Source: Adiantum capillus-veneris
Lineage: Eukaryota > Streptophyta > Polypodiopsida > Polypodiales > Pteridaceae
DNA length: 64,000 bases
NCBI GenBank assembly: GCA_014529385.2
Contig: CM043959.1
Span: 50,373,122 to 50,437,121 of the forward strand
Direction: 5' to 3'
Shown: in pieces, positions 34,442 to 44,900 of the stretch
Numbering within the stretch: the stretch's first letter is position 1
Layout: each line of letters begins with the position of its first letter
The notes under the pieces: generated by a model
The model's input: the letters and a program-made list of their open reading frames with translations, nothing else
What the model was told of the DNA's origin: nothing
Database searches by the model: none
Position numbers and translations under genes: made by a program

Positions 34442-36300
34442 ATGAGTAGTGATGAGGATGTGGGTCCGTCCAACTGAAACACTTATCTCTCAACAAGGAT
34501 CTTATGTCCTTGTAATCAATGCAAGCATGCTTTGCTTGCGACGACAGACAAGAAGCGTTTCTTTGCATCACGTTGGCAAAGTTGGCGAGTTTGATCCATC
34601 TTTATAGATTGAGTTGTTGCCAATTATAACTCGTTAGACTTTGACGCTGGCCAACAGACAGCAATCTTGCAACCCAATAGACATGTTCGCAGGCGCTTTG
34701 GTCAAGCAGCATACGTGAGGCCACAAGATGTAGCCTCTAATAGCTCGGAGGATGATCATGTAGACCACATTCCCAATGAGGCAATGTTTGAGCCCGAGAT
34801 CGATGAAATGATCGAGACGATCATGGATTCAGAAAGGCTTATCTATGATGATATGAAAAGTGAAGCCGATACGCCATTGTATGATGGAGCATGTGTGTCT
34901 AGATTGAACGTGCTCCTGGTTCTTCTCAACATGCAGGCAAAGTTTGGATGGAGTGACACTAACGTCACAGTGCTTTTCAGGTGATCTATTACAATGTGTT
35001 TACTTTAATAAAAAACTCTGATGTATAATGATCTAATAGATTACTTATAGAAGTGTACCGTATTTTTTTCATTGTGTAGTTTGCTCAAAGAGCCTGATAA
35101 TGTGATACCAGATTCTAGAGAGGAAGCAAGAAATATCTTGCAAAACTTGGGGATGGATTACAATTCGATTCACGCTTGTCCTCATGACTGCATTCTTTTC
35201 AGAGAAGAATACATAGACATGGAGAAGTGTCCGAAATATGATTCCGAGAGATATCGAGTAGATCTCCACGAAACCAAAATTCCACAAAAGATTTTGCTAA
35301 ATTTTCCTCTGCTTCCTCACATCAAGAATTTATTCAAATTTTAGCCCATGGCCGCCCTAGAATCATGGCATGAAGAGAATAAATCTACGAATGGTGTGCT
35401 ACGGAGTCCTACAGATTGCGCAGCCTGGACACATATAGACGAAACATGGCCGGATTTTGCTAAGAAAGCTCAAAATTTGTGCCTAGGCCTGACTATGGAT
35501 GGTGTAAATTTATTTGGTCAGAGATCAACATATTATAGTGTATGGCCCGTTGTCATCATCATCGACAACATTCCCCCGTGGGCTGACTACTAAGAAGGGA
35601 CACCTGTGGGGCTAAGCGTGATTGTGCTTGGGTGGTATAAAGTGAAGAATATGTATGTGTATCTTTGTCCACTATTAGGAGAGCTACAACAATTGTGTAT
35701 TGGCATAAAAGTGGTGGATATGAGCCGAGACAAAGGTCGACAGAATGCTTTGATCAGAGGCATTCTAATGTGGACCATGCAGGACTATCCCGGACTAACA
35801 AATTGCTCAGGTTATTTACACTCAAACTCAAACATTGTAAATCTTGGTCTTGCTCAAGCTTATCTATTGTCATGTGTATACATGCAAGGATTCAAACAAG
35901 CGGGTACAGAGCATGTGTCACATGTGGACCTAGACTGAATGTACGTGGGGCGCCCTCATTGAAGAAGAAATTCTACAAAGGTCATCAAGTGTATTTTCCA
36001 GAGAATCATGTGTTACGCAAGATGGCTTTTTGTGAAGAGAGCCAACGAGGATGTCTACACAATCATGGTTAGAGAAGAAGGAGATGTGTAATGACGGTCT
36101 ATCCCCAAGGATGAAGAGACTCTCTCTATGGTACGAGTTACCATATTGGCCCCGAGTCATGATCAATCACTTGCTCAATCCAATGCACATATTCAAGAAT
36201 GTGGGTAATCTGCTATGGGACCATCTAACTAGAAAGAAAGATACTTTGGGATCCAGGGTTGAACTTAGAAATGTGGATTGTATGGAGCATCCCCCTCTGT
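34442..36300 (+). pseudogene. CACTA-2 transposase, tnp2 type, inactive and lacking its C-terminal part
   Basis: ATG at 34442 with the same N-terminus as CACTA-1. The frame at 34667-34980 ends 'VSRLNVLLVLLNMQAKFGWS' and 'VTVLFR'. A 99-bp apparent intron (GT at 34981, AG at 35078-35079) follows, then 'NSIHACPHDCILFREEY', 'MEKCPKYDSERYR', 'WHEENKSTNGVLRSPTDCAA', 'YYSVWPVVIIIDNIPPW' and 'QDYPGLTNCSGYL', in the order of plant Tnp2 transposases. The reading is interrupted in several places. At about 36290, after 'LRNVDCMEH', the sequence passes directly into the second gene-like region, so the 'KGYVR...ARPEGS' end seen in CACTA-1 is missing. Confidence 0.85.
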
Positions 36301-37490
36301 TTTAAAGCATTCAGCACGCTCCCAAGCTTTGGTGTTGACGAGACAATCTTCACACTCGTCTAGGCACAGATGCTCTAGTGGTGGCGACGGCGGTTGTTGT
36401 GGGGATGCCACCGTTGATGCCTCGACACCGCCTTGTGTTCGAAGAGGCTCTTTACCTTCCCCTTATTTTCCCGCCCCCACACCAACCACAACATCACAAT
36501 CTACGCCAGGTTTTGTGAGGATATTGGTCGTTCCTGGCTACACACCACTACCTACTCCTGCGGGACTCATCCCATTCGATACTCCTCACTTCGAGGCCTA
36601 GAATCCAGTGGAGACACCTGATGTCCATACCCCCATTGACACGCCGCTAGAGACCCTTGCCAGGACACCCAGCTTCACGCGTCACAGGCGAGAGGGCTTG
36701 CCGTACTCCATCGACTTTAGTGGAGGCATCATCTTGGATGATGAACACAAGAAGGTGATCTCGTGCATGCGCGCTCTTTGCTCTCAGGTGTTTAGACACT
36801 ACATACTAAACACCTAGAGTGAAGTACAAAGTGAATTAAAAGACTGAGTCATCAGTATGCTGCATGAGAAGTTTCGCGTGTCAACATGGGATGAGTGCTT
36901 CAATGAAGACCTGATGAAGATTCGAATGCACGAATCCTGCAAGCCCAAGTGTTTTGAAGTGAAAAAAGCAATAAAGCATGGGTGGAACATACCAAATTGG
37001 CTGGCCAAAGAATATTGGAAGAATGCAAAGCAAGCAGCGCATGGAAATCTTGACAAGTGGAAGCAACAAAAGGAGGCAGCCAAAGTGCGTGTAGAGGCAG
37101 GGAGCTCGCACCACTTGGGGATCGGCTGGGCGGGCATCATTTGAGGCTGATTTTGTAAGTGTTTTTGAATTGCTATTTAGGCATGGTAGTTACGTCTATT
37201 TGTATTTTTAAATTCTACTATAATGGATTCTTTGTATGTTTTGATAAGTAGTCGATGACAGGATGTGACCCCACATCGTACGAGCGTGAGTACGCAAGCA
37301 GAAAGGGCTTAAACACCCTAATGGACATTTTGAGTTCTCGCGTCGGCATGGTTAGTATTAGGGTTTACTCTTTTCTATTTGTTGTACTGTTTTGTAATTT
37401 ATATGTTTATACTTACAGAAAGCTGTCTTATTGTCTTTTTCTAGAGAATCCGACAGATACGCTGCTTGGACGCAATGAGACGTCTGATTA
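36290..37490 (+). pseudogene. Second CACTA-2 gene-like region (TnpA-like or plant Transposase_24-like, uncertain)
   Basis: Starts with a Ser/Pro/Thr-rich stretch ('FPAPTPTTTSQSTPGF'), then 'RHRREGLPYSIDFSGG', then a basic, Trp-rich frame at 36857-37144 with 'KFRVSTWDECFNEDLM', 'EYWKNAKQAAHGNLDKWKQQ' and 'EAGSSHHLG'. The frame at 37255 continues 'TSYEREYASRKGLNTLMD'. Many plant CACTA elements carry such a second protein after tnp2, with a W/K-rich region, an 'HTGGS'-like motif and a 'xxxExxxxxH/RxKxxx' stretch; this is a loose match in layout, not a confident domain call. Possible intron borders occur near 37155-37253. CACTA-1 lacks this region. Confidence 0.45.
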
Positions 37491-37929
37491 GATGATGTCA
37501 GTCTAGCCGTAGCTAGATAGCATTAGCTCTTCCTTTTTTCATAGAATGTATAATGAGATGACGTGCATACGTCTTTTTGTAACTATTGAAAATCCATGTA
37601 TATTTTTTCAATAATGACAATGGTGTTGTAACTATTACATTTTCAAAGCTTAACAATTAAGTGATTTTGCCTATGATGTGTACAATTGTCATTGATTTAC
37701 TTTCATCAATTTATTTTCTTTCATTTTTGTATCTTTATTCTAAAAACAACACTATGGATGATGGAGCTAATGGTTATATTGTCTTGTGTGTGACTACTTT
37801 GGGTCTATACCTTGCACTTTCTTTCAAAGGGGAATCTGGGTTTATCTTCGATTCATTTAGGTTTACTCTATTATTGAAACATTCAATATGGTTGATGGGT
37901 GGCAAGGCATTCAATGCCTTGGCACCCAA

Positions 37930-38166
37930 TTTTTTTTACTTTCGGGCCTTGCTATAAGCGTCGCTATATAAGGCTCTGCAACGTCGTAATGAGTGTCGCT
38001 ATAGATAGCCTGTAACCGTCCCTATATGCATCACTATATAGCGACAAGTATAGCGATGGTTAGAGCAACGTTCCCATAGCGACGCTGTTAGTGACACTGG
38101 GGAGTATAAAAACCCATGTATTTCTGTCAGTAAAAACGTCACAAGTGCACATAACCTCTTGTGGTG
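37930..38166 (-). repeat. Right subterminal array and terminal inverted repeat of CACTA-2
   Basis: Units of 'gtcgctata' and inverse copies, fewer than in CACTA-1, followed by the conserved 'ggagtataaaaaccca' box and the TIR ending at 38166. Confidence 0.8.
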
Positions 38167-38685
38167 ATATGTGAGCTATGATATAAATAATGCATGATAA
38201 TAATTATGCAAGGTCTATTCTAGCTGCATGGTGTGATGTAGAACATGTGCAATCTACAACATAACTAACACTTAATAATAATTATGGCACCCCTTGTCTA
38301 GTTGGATAGTGATATACGATATTCTCTAAAAAAATTACATTTTAGATTATTGTAATGCAAGTATAGATATATACTGACTTGGACATTCACAGTTTATGAT
38401 ATATGCAAGCTATGCTATAAAATTAGTTCGTATGTGATAATTATAATGATACCATTAGTTTGGTTGGATAGTGAGATAGCATATACACAAAATTCTAGAA
38501 CAGTTTTGATATCCCTTATCTAAATGGACATGATATGTATTGCACAATGGTTTTCGACTTGTCTATAAAACAATTGAGTTGTCTATAAAATAGAACTTTG
38601 TAATATTATCTCCATGCATGTACACTTATATGTATAAGGCTTGCCCAAAATATATTGATATCAAATAAATGTGCGATAACTATAA
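38167..38685. repeat. Diverged long tandem repeat, right block
   Basis: Continues the AT-rich repeat seen left of CACTA-2. 'tgagctatgatataaataat' and 'gataataattat' at 38171-38212 match 32394-32440, and related units recur near 38250, 38400 and 38460 with 'tagttggatagtga' twice. Confidence 0.65.
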
Positions 38686-39103
38686 TGGCTATTGCCCGCA
38701 AAGGAGCAATAAGCATTATGGGAATGATTACCCTCAAATTGCCTTACATTATATGAACATCAGAACACAGGAAGGCAGAATAGAAGACAAGTTATAGAAA
38801 TAGAATACCATCTTCTTCATTGATATGAAACCGGACACACATTACAAGAGAGAGAAGATGTATTGATAACATGAATATTCGAGATATCCCCAAAGACACG
38901 TATGCCCCCCATATACAACCGTTGCTCCAACGCAAATTGGGAACGGTGCAAAACCCCATCCTGTCCCATGATATCCAATAAGGAATTGCCCCAAATCCGA
39001 ATGACTCCTAGTCCGTAATGTCCAGACCCCCGCAAGACCGCAGGACTGCACTGTGCGGCTTATGCCGTAACACTTGGCACGCACTATGGATTGTGCGAAC
39101 CCA
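38686..39103 (-). repeat. 3' LTR of gypsy C (418 bp)
   Basis: Plus strand begins 'tggctattgcccgc' and ends 'ttgtgcgaaccca', so on the element's strand it runs TGGGTTCGCAC...AATAGCCA. A purine-rich stretch 'ggaggggctaagg' lies just upstream on the element's strand. Confidence 0.85.
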
Positions 39104-41430
39104 GACCTTAGCCCCTCCGTGTCGAAGGTTTCGGTTGCTGTTCCTCCACCTGCTCTCGTGAGGAGGAAATGTCAATATAGCCCCTCGAAAATCTTCACGA
39201 TGAGCCCGATACACCTCCGCCAATATATGTGGATCTATTTTAGTTTGCTCCGGCCAAGGATCCCTTGGAATAAATTGTGCTGGCAAAGAAATAGACTGGG
39301 GTGCTTGTGGAAAAGGATCAAGAGGCGTATGTAGAGGATAAGACCGAGACAAGTATCTGTTTAGTGGAGGCCAAAAAGGAGGACATGGCGGAAGACTTAG
39401 GGAGAATGAATGAGCCAAAGTCTCCACCCAAAAACATCCTCTACATTGCTCCTTACGAAGGTGATGAATCACTCGCTGCAAATGAGAGACGTGAGCCTGG
39501 GCCTCAGCACAATCTCTGTAGCTTTTGCCCAATCAGCAATATCAAAACCTTCTGGGACAATCAGTCATTATTCGATGGCTCAGGGTGCCTCATCACAACC
39601 TGTTGAGTTGGTTGTTGCATTATCACCTCGGCAGACAGCCTTGCTCTCCAACTCTGCATTTGAGTCTCCAAAAAATTATGGATGTCTTGCTGCATCTCCA
39701 CTGCTAACACATCCAGATCATTCATGTTAATCATTACATCACCAGGATGAGATGCTAAGTAAGTGACAAGGCTATTATACGTTTGCAATTGGAGAAATTC
39801 CTCTTGAATAGAAGCAACAAACGCAGAATTAGCCTGCCTGGATTTCTTCAGTTTGCCTCCGAGCTACCGTAGTTAATACTACATTTTGATTTGTTAAATC
39901 GGCGATGCTAGCCTGCAAAGCCGTTACCTGCGTTTCTAGCTCAGTGACGCGTGCCTCAGTTGCACGAGTTGGCCATGCCAAGCATACAGACTCAGCAAGG
40001 CGTTGCAAAAATGTGCCGCACGCCTGTAGCTGATCAGAGGGGTTTGCAGTCGTCGTCTCCTAGGGCAAAACTACTGGAAGGGTGCCCTCCCATCGGAGCA
40101 ACGGTGATAGTGACTCTAGAATTTTTTGGTTGCGAGGAAGTATCCGCACCCGCATAGCCAGTCCCAGCCGGAGTGAAGGTTGCCATGCTTTCTTGCATTC
40201 TGCATCTCCACGCACAACAACGGAATACTTCTGCAAGGCGGATGTCGAAGCAGGAGGTAGTGTGGAAAACAAGTTCTCCTCCCGACCTTGCTTTTGATTC
40301 GATGTTCCTGCAGTGGCCATCTCCAATGAACTAGAGGCTACCATTGTAGTCGATGTACCGGGCACATCCACAATGCACACAGGGGTTTGAGTTACCCGCA
40401 CATCAGACACTTCCTGACTCTGAGTTTGTGGCAAGAGTGTAACAGTACCACATACTACAAATCGGTCATCTTCAAAATGACACAGAGGCCAAAGGGTGAG
40501 AGGGAAAACTTCTCTCAATGGAAACACTGATGTAAGCAGCTGGCCGAATTTTGTGTTTGTTGAAGTACTTTGCCCCATCTGTGCCACCACTCTTTGGCAC
40601 TCTGCTACTAGCAACCTCTCTCTAATGAGCGCTACCCACGCTACCGGCCCAAAGTTGGCCAAATGCAAAACATTGCTTACTTTGACCGAAATTGTATACA
40701 TTTTGGCTTGTAGCCAAATTGCCTCAAGAAACCAGCGATAGGCATCCCTTATTAGCTGTATCTGTAAGACATGATAATTTGTATTCACCTTTAACTTTCA
40801 ACACAGACTCTTGTTCGGCCTCTACAGCAGGGATAATATGAGATGCTCGCACAACACCATCACTAGGCAAATAACAACATCTTGAAATCCTTTCTGCTGT
40901 CAAGTGAATCTGCTAGTTGTTGATTTTCACCATGTCACCAGTAGCAATTTGCTCGATCAATGCTATGTCCTGTGGGTGAGCAGGGATTCCTTGCCAATCA
41001 AGGTTGGCAAAAACATGTAGGTGCAAATCCTGTAACCAAGCATCCACACTGCAAAGAGCTAGCTGCTACACTGGATTAAATGGAATGCATTGCAGAAGGG
41101 AAGCCGTCATGGTAGTGAAGAGACAGAGAAGCATAGAGAAATGAGTCAGGAGAACCTTGCAAGCGCAATGCAAAAAACATGAGGAGAGTATAAGGTAACG
41201 ACTGCATGCACTAAACCACTCACAAAGAGTTCTCAAAATAGTCCAAGATTGCATGCAAAAGAATTCCCAATCATGATTAAGACAAATTTCGGCTTTTGTA
41301 CCACAGCAAAGGGGCACGGAATCGAGGTAGGTGAGAAATAATGGCGTAGTCGAAACCCATTCACCGGCACAAAAATCACCTCCCCCTACAAATCCGCCAA
41401 ATAAAAAGAAGTAGGCCGGCATGATTTAAA
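39104..41430 (-). pseudogene. Extra region between integrase and 3' LTR of gypsy C, with coiled-coil signature
   Basis: On the minus strand several long frames fill this interval. Features seen: a hydrophobic stretch near 41080-41200 ('HFSMLLCLFTTMTASLLQ'), a 242-residue frame at 40060-40788 containing 'SVKVSNVLHLANFGPVAWVA' and a Thr/Ser-rich middle, and a clear heptad pattern at about 39893-39952 ('VTELETQVTALQASIADL'). Some plant gypsy groups carry an additional gene here (env-like in Athila, other ORFs in Tat). I recognise neither, so the product is unknown. It lacks typical pol motifs. Broken fossil. Confidence 0.55.
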
Positions 41431-41448
41431 AATCCAGAATGGTTGCGA

Positions 41449-42880
41449 TCACCGTAATTTTAGCTTTCGAGTCATCTTCCCAAGGAGAGAATTAAATACA
41501 AGGACCAACTGCCCCCGTAAAAATTGTCGTGCTTTAGGGCAATCCAGCCATTTCTTCCGCCTCGACTGCAGATCTTTTAACACCGCAAAACTGTGCAGCT
41601 GCTCTTCATCTAATTCCTGCAAAACATCCAAATGATAAATTATAGAATCTTTCGAAAGAAGCTTGTCCGCAATCAGCATCCGCAAACTCGGAACCACATG
41701 CTCCACTAGGGTAATTGCCTCCATGCCAAATGCCAACTTGAAAGGAGTCAATCCTGTAGCCACTTTATATGCTGTCCGATAAGCCCACAATGCGGAAGGA
41801 AGTTTCACATCCCAATCCGTTCTATGCATATTCACTAACTTTGTTAAAATACGAACCAATTGCTTATTAGTTGATTTCGCCTGCCCATTCACCTGTGGAT
41901 AATATGGAGAAGATTTCCTATGCAATACAAAGTAAAATTGTAGCATTCTTTCCATCACCTTATTCAAAAAATGGCTACCTCGATCACTAACCAGCTCAAT
42001 AGGACAACCATACCTGAAAAAACATCCTTATATAAACACCCAGCAACAGAAAGTGCAGTATTATCTTTCAAAGGCCATGCCTCCACCCATTTGGTAGCAT
42101 AATCCATGGCTATCAAAATGTACTTATTACTAGTGTGAGCTGCTACTGGTTTAAAAGGTCCAATAAAATCCAATCCCCATTTTTGAAAAGGTTCCAAAGG
42201 CAATACCGACTGAAAAGGCTTCCTGGACATTTTAGTAGGTTTTCCCAACCATTGGCACGCATCACACTTTTTCACAAAGCTTCTTGCATCTTGAAACAAT
42301 GTAGGCCACCATAATCCTGATTGTAAAACTTTCCTAGTTGTGATCAATGCTGCAAAGTGGCCCCCTGCAATGCCAGTATGGACTTCCTCCAAAATCGATT
42401 CCCGTTCTTGTGGTAGAACACATTTCAGCAAGACCTCTGCAATCGTGCGATAATACAGCTTTCGCATGATAATCTCAAAATTCGTGCTTCTAATAGACAT
42501 TCGTTTCCTTTGATGACTGGATAAGAATGAAGGCATTTCCCCACTTTTGAGAAAATGAAACATCTCCTCATACCAAGTCCATGGAATGCTGGGGATGATT
42601 CTAGGTTGTTGCGTAGCTGAAATATCTTCCGCAACAGCTCTTGTTAAAAAGAGAGAAGCATCCAAAAATTGATCAGCCACCCCCGTCGGCGGCTCACCGG
42701 AATCTAGCCTAGATAGGTAGTCATCCACCACATGCTGGGCTCCTGGATGATGTATAACCTTAAAATCAAATTCCTGCAACAAGAGCACCCATCTGGCCAA
42801 TCTTCCTGTTAAATTTTGTTGGCGCACTAGATATAGAAGAGCCAAATGGTCCACATAAAAGAAAAATCGCCGGCCCAACA
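41449..42880 (-). pseudogene. Gypsy C RNase H end and integrase
   Basis: Minus strand starts 'LVRQQNLTGRLARWVLLLQE' and 'VVDDYLSRLDSGEPP', the end of RNase H. Then the integrase zinc-binding part 'GHFAALITTRKVLQSGLWWP' and 'CDACQWLGK', the core 'WGLDFIGPF' and 'ILIAMDYATKWVEAWPLKD', and in the next frame 'SSPYYPQVNGQAKSTNKQL' and 'WAYRTAYKVATGLTPFKLAF'. These are the catalytic DDE landmarks of plant gypsy integrases of the non-chromovirus kind. Broken fossil. Confidence 0.88.
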
Positions 42881-42959
42881 GATAATGCTAGAATTTTTTC
42901 ACTCAATAAATCATCCCTAAACATTATCTTTGTGTCATTGAATAATTCATTCCTGCGGA

Positions 42960-43475
42960 TTATAATCTTCTGTTGGCATAATAGACATAACAAAACCACC
43001 CTTGACTTTGTTCCTGCATGAGCACACTGCCAATTGCCCGATTAGAAGCATCCACGAATATATGAAAATCCTGACCCCAATTTGGAGGGATCATAATCAG
43101 AGCTTTGGGCAGCTGAAGTTTTAATCTCTGAAAATCTAGATCACATTCCTGCGTCCATTCAAAATCTTTAGCATGGATTGTGTGATTAATAGGGATTGCC
43201 GAATGCACGACAAACCTCAAATGCCTCCCATGCCAATGAGCTTGGCCCAGAAAGACTTGACACTGTTTCGAATTCACCGAGCAGAGGCGCTTCCATAATT
43301 ACGGCTATTTTATCCGGATCCACGAAAATGCCATCCTCAAAGATTATATGCCCCAATAAACTTCCATTTCTAATTGCAAATGGACATTTCGAGGGATTTA
43401 AGTTGAGTTTCACCTCTCGACATTTCGTAAAGCATAACCGCATTTGCTTCAAATGCTCTAAATGCGCTCCCAAAA
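42960..43475 (-). pseudogene. Gypsy C RT end and RNase H start
   Basis: Minus strand reads 'HLKQMRLCFTKCREVKLNLN', 'KCPFAIRNGSLLGHIIFEDG', then 'WTQECDLDFQRLKLQLPKAL' and 'FHIFVDASNRAIGSVLMQEQ', the RT thumb/connection and the first catalytic block of RNase H. Broken fossil. Confidence 0.85.
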
Positions 43476-43479
43476 CAGA

Positions 43480-44010
43480 TCATCCAGAAAAACTCCCATA
43501 AAATCTGTCAAAATAGGGACCAAAAATTTGAAACATATCCCTTTGAAAAGTTGAGGGCTCATTCCTTAATCCGAACCACAACACTGTGCATGTAAAAACA
43601 CCCCATGTTGTAGTAAAAGCTGTTTTGGGCTGATCCCGCAACGCCATTCGAATTTGGTTATATCCACTAAATCCATCCAAAAAAGTATACATTTCGTGTC
43701 CTACCACATCATCCAAAATAGAATCTAGAAATGGAAGAGGAAAAGGATCCGGAACAGTAGCTGCATTCAGCTTCCGATAATCCACACAAATACGAATTTG
43801 CTTGTTTTTCTTTGGTACCACCACAATGGGGGAAATCCACTCGGGATTATCAATGGGGGTAATAAAACCCACCTTCAAGAGACGATCAATTTCCACCTTA
43901 ACTTGCTTTGCCACATTTGGATTCATCCTATATGAATGTTGCTTCACTGGCAGCGCATTTGGTTTTAGATTAATGATATATTGATAAAACTTTGGATCCA
44001 ATCCTTGCAT
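43480..44010 (-). pseudogene. Gypsy C reverse transcriptase
   Basis: Minus strand reads 'LLKVGFITPIDNPEWISPIV', 'KKNKQIRICVDYRKLNAATV', 'MYTFLDGFSGYNQIRMA', 'KTAFTTTWGVFTCTVLWFGL' and 'NEPSTFQRDMFQIF', the ordered RT blocks of plant gypsy. Broken fossil. Confidence 0.9.
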
Positions 44011-44347
44011 ATCCGCATATTCCCATGCGAAAACATCCTTAAATTCAGTCTCAGTAAATAATCAAGTCTCCTCAAAAACTTGCCTCAAGCTGCTTATTGA
44101 TATAAATGGGCTGAGACTCCGCTTGCCCTCCTAGAAAGACCTTCTCCAATTCATCTTACTTCACCCTTGTAACTAATTCCATTTGTGCTTCAAACGCATG
44201 TCTTGCTTAATAATGTCCTCCAATGATTCGGGACTAGGCAAAGCTTCTTATTGCACTCCTGTTTCTGGTGAAATTCTTGAAGCCCCTAAACATTTCCCGT
44301 TTGAAATCATAGAAATGTCTGCAAGATATAAAGAAACTAAATCCGGG

Positions 44348-44900
44348 TTAGCCTTCAAAAATTTCTCCTCTTCTAATCCTTCCACCATATTTACTGTCTC
44401 TGCTATCACATAGGCCATGCTGCCTGCATGTTTCCAACATCACCCAAACTTTCCTGCGACCCTTTTTAACTTTAAGCATATTTGCCTCCCAATTATGCTT
44501 TACCCTAGCTTGTCGCAACCATGGTCTCCCCAAAATAATGTGATAATCCTGACTGTGATCCTCAATATTCAAGACTACTAAAGAAACAACAAAAGATAAG
44601 CCAGCGACATCCTGGACAATGCCTCGGAGTAATCCTACTGGCTGCACTCGTCTTTGATCTGCCATACGGACTACAAAGGGTGCAGGTTCCCAATCACTGA
44701 GTCCAAAACACTCACGAGCTACTTGAGTAATAATATTTACTCCCGCACCTCCATCTAATAGTACTTTGTTGATGTAGAGGCTCTTGTCCCTGCAATGATT
44801 GTGGTGGGTTCCATGTAGAAGAATCCCGAATCCTACGACCCTGACCATTAAAATAGAATTCCACTGTATTATGAGTGTTGGCCGTGCAGATTGCACACCA
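44348..44900 (-). pseudogene. Gypsy C protease
   Basis: Minus strand reads 'VLLDGGAGVNIITQ' at the aspartic protease active site, then 'QRRVQPVGLLRGI', 'FVVSLVVLNIEDHSQDYHII' and LGRPWL, the standard pattern of plant gypsy proteases. Broken fossil. A gap of about 340 bp without strong motifs lies between this and RT. Confidence 0.85.

Larger units (their letters stand above)
32839..38166 (+). mobile_element. CACTA (En/Spm) DNA transposon, CACTA-2, both ends present
   Basis: The left end is CACTACAAGAG at 32839 and the right end, ending at 38166, is the inverse of CACCACAAGAGG. The three bases outside are ATA on both sides (32836-32838 and 38167-38169), the 3-bp target duplication expected for this superfamily. 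An empty-site relative of the target is found at 32380-32400 in the tandem repeat. The element contains a tnp2-like gene, a second gene-like region, left and right subterminal arrays and long CT/AC/GA microsatellites. The transposase is broken and lacks the C-terminal part kept by CACTA-1, so the element could move only with help from elsewhere, if at all. Confidence 0.92.

Noticed and set aside
39008-40788. Host genes on the minus strand
   Set aside because: These frames lie wholly between the integrase and the 3' LTR of gypsy C, and one runs into the LTR, so they belong to that element or to DNA inserted in it.
41080-41200. An envelope protein in gypsy C
   Set aside because: There is one hydrophobic stretch, but no signal peptide, cleavage site or second membrane segment in a convincing order, and no similarity I know to Athila-type env-like genes.
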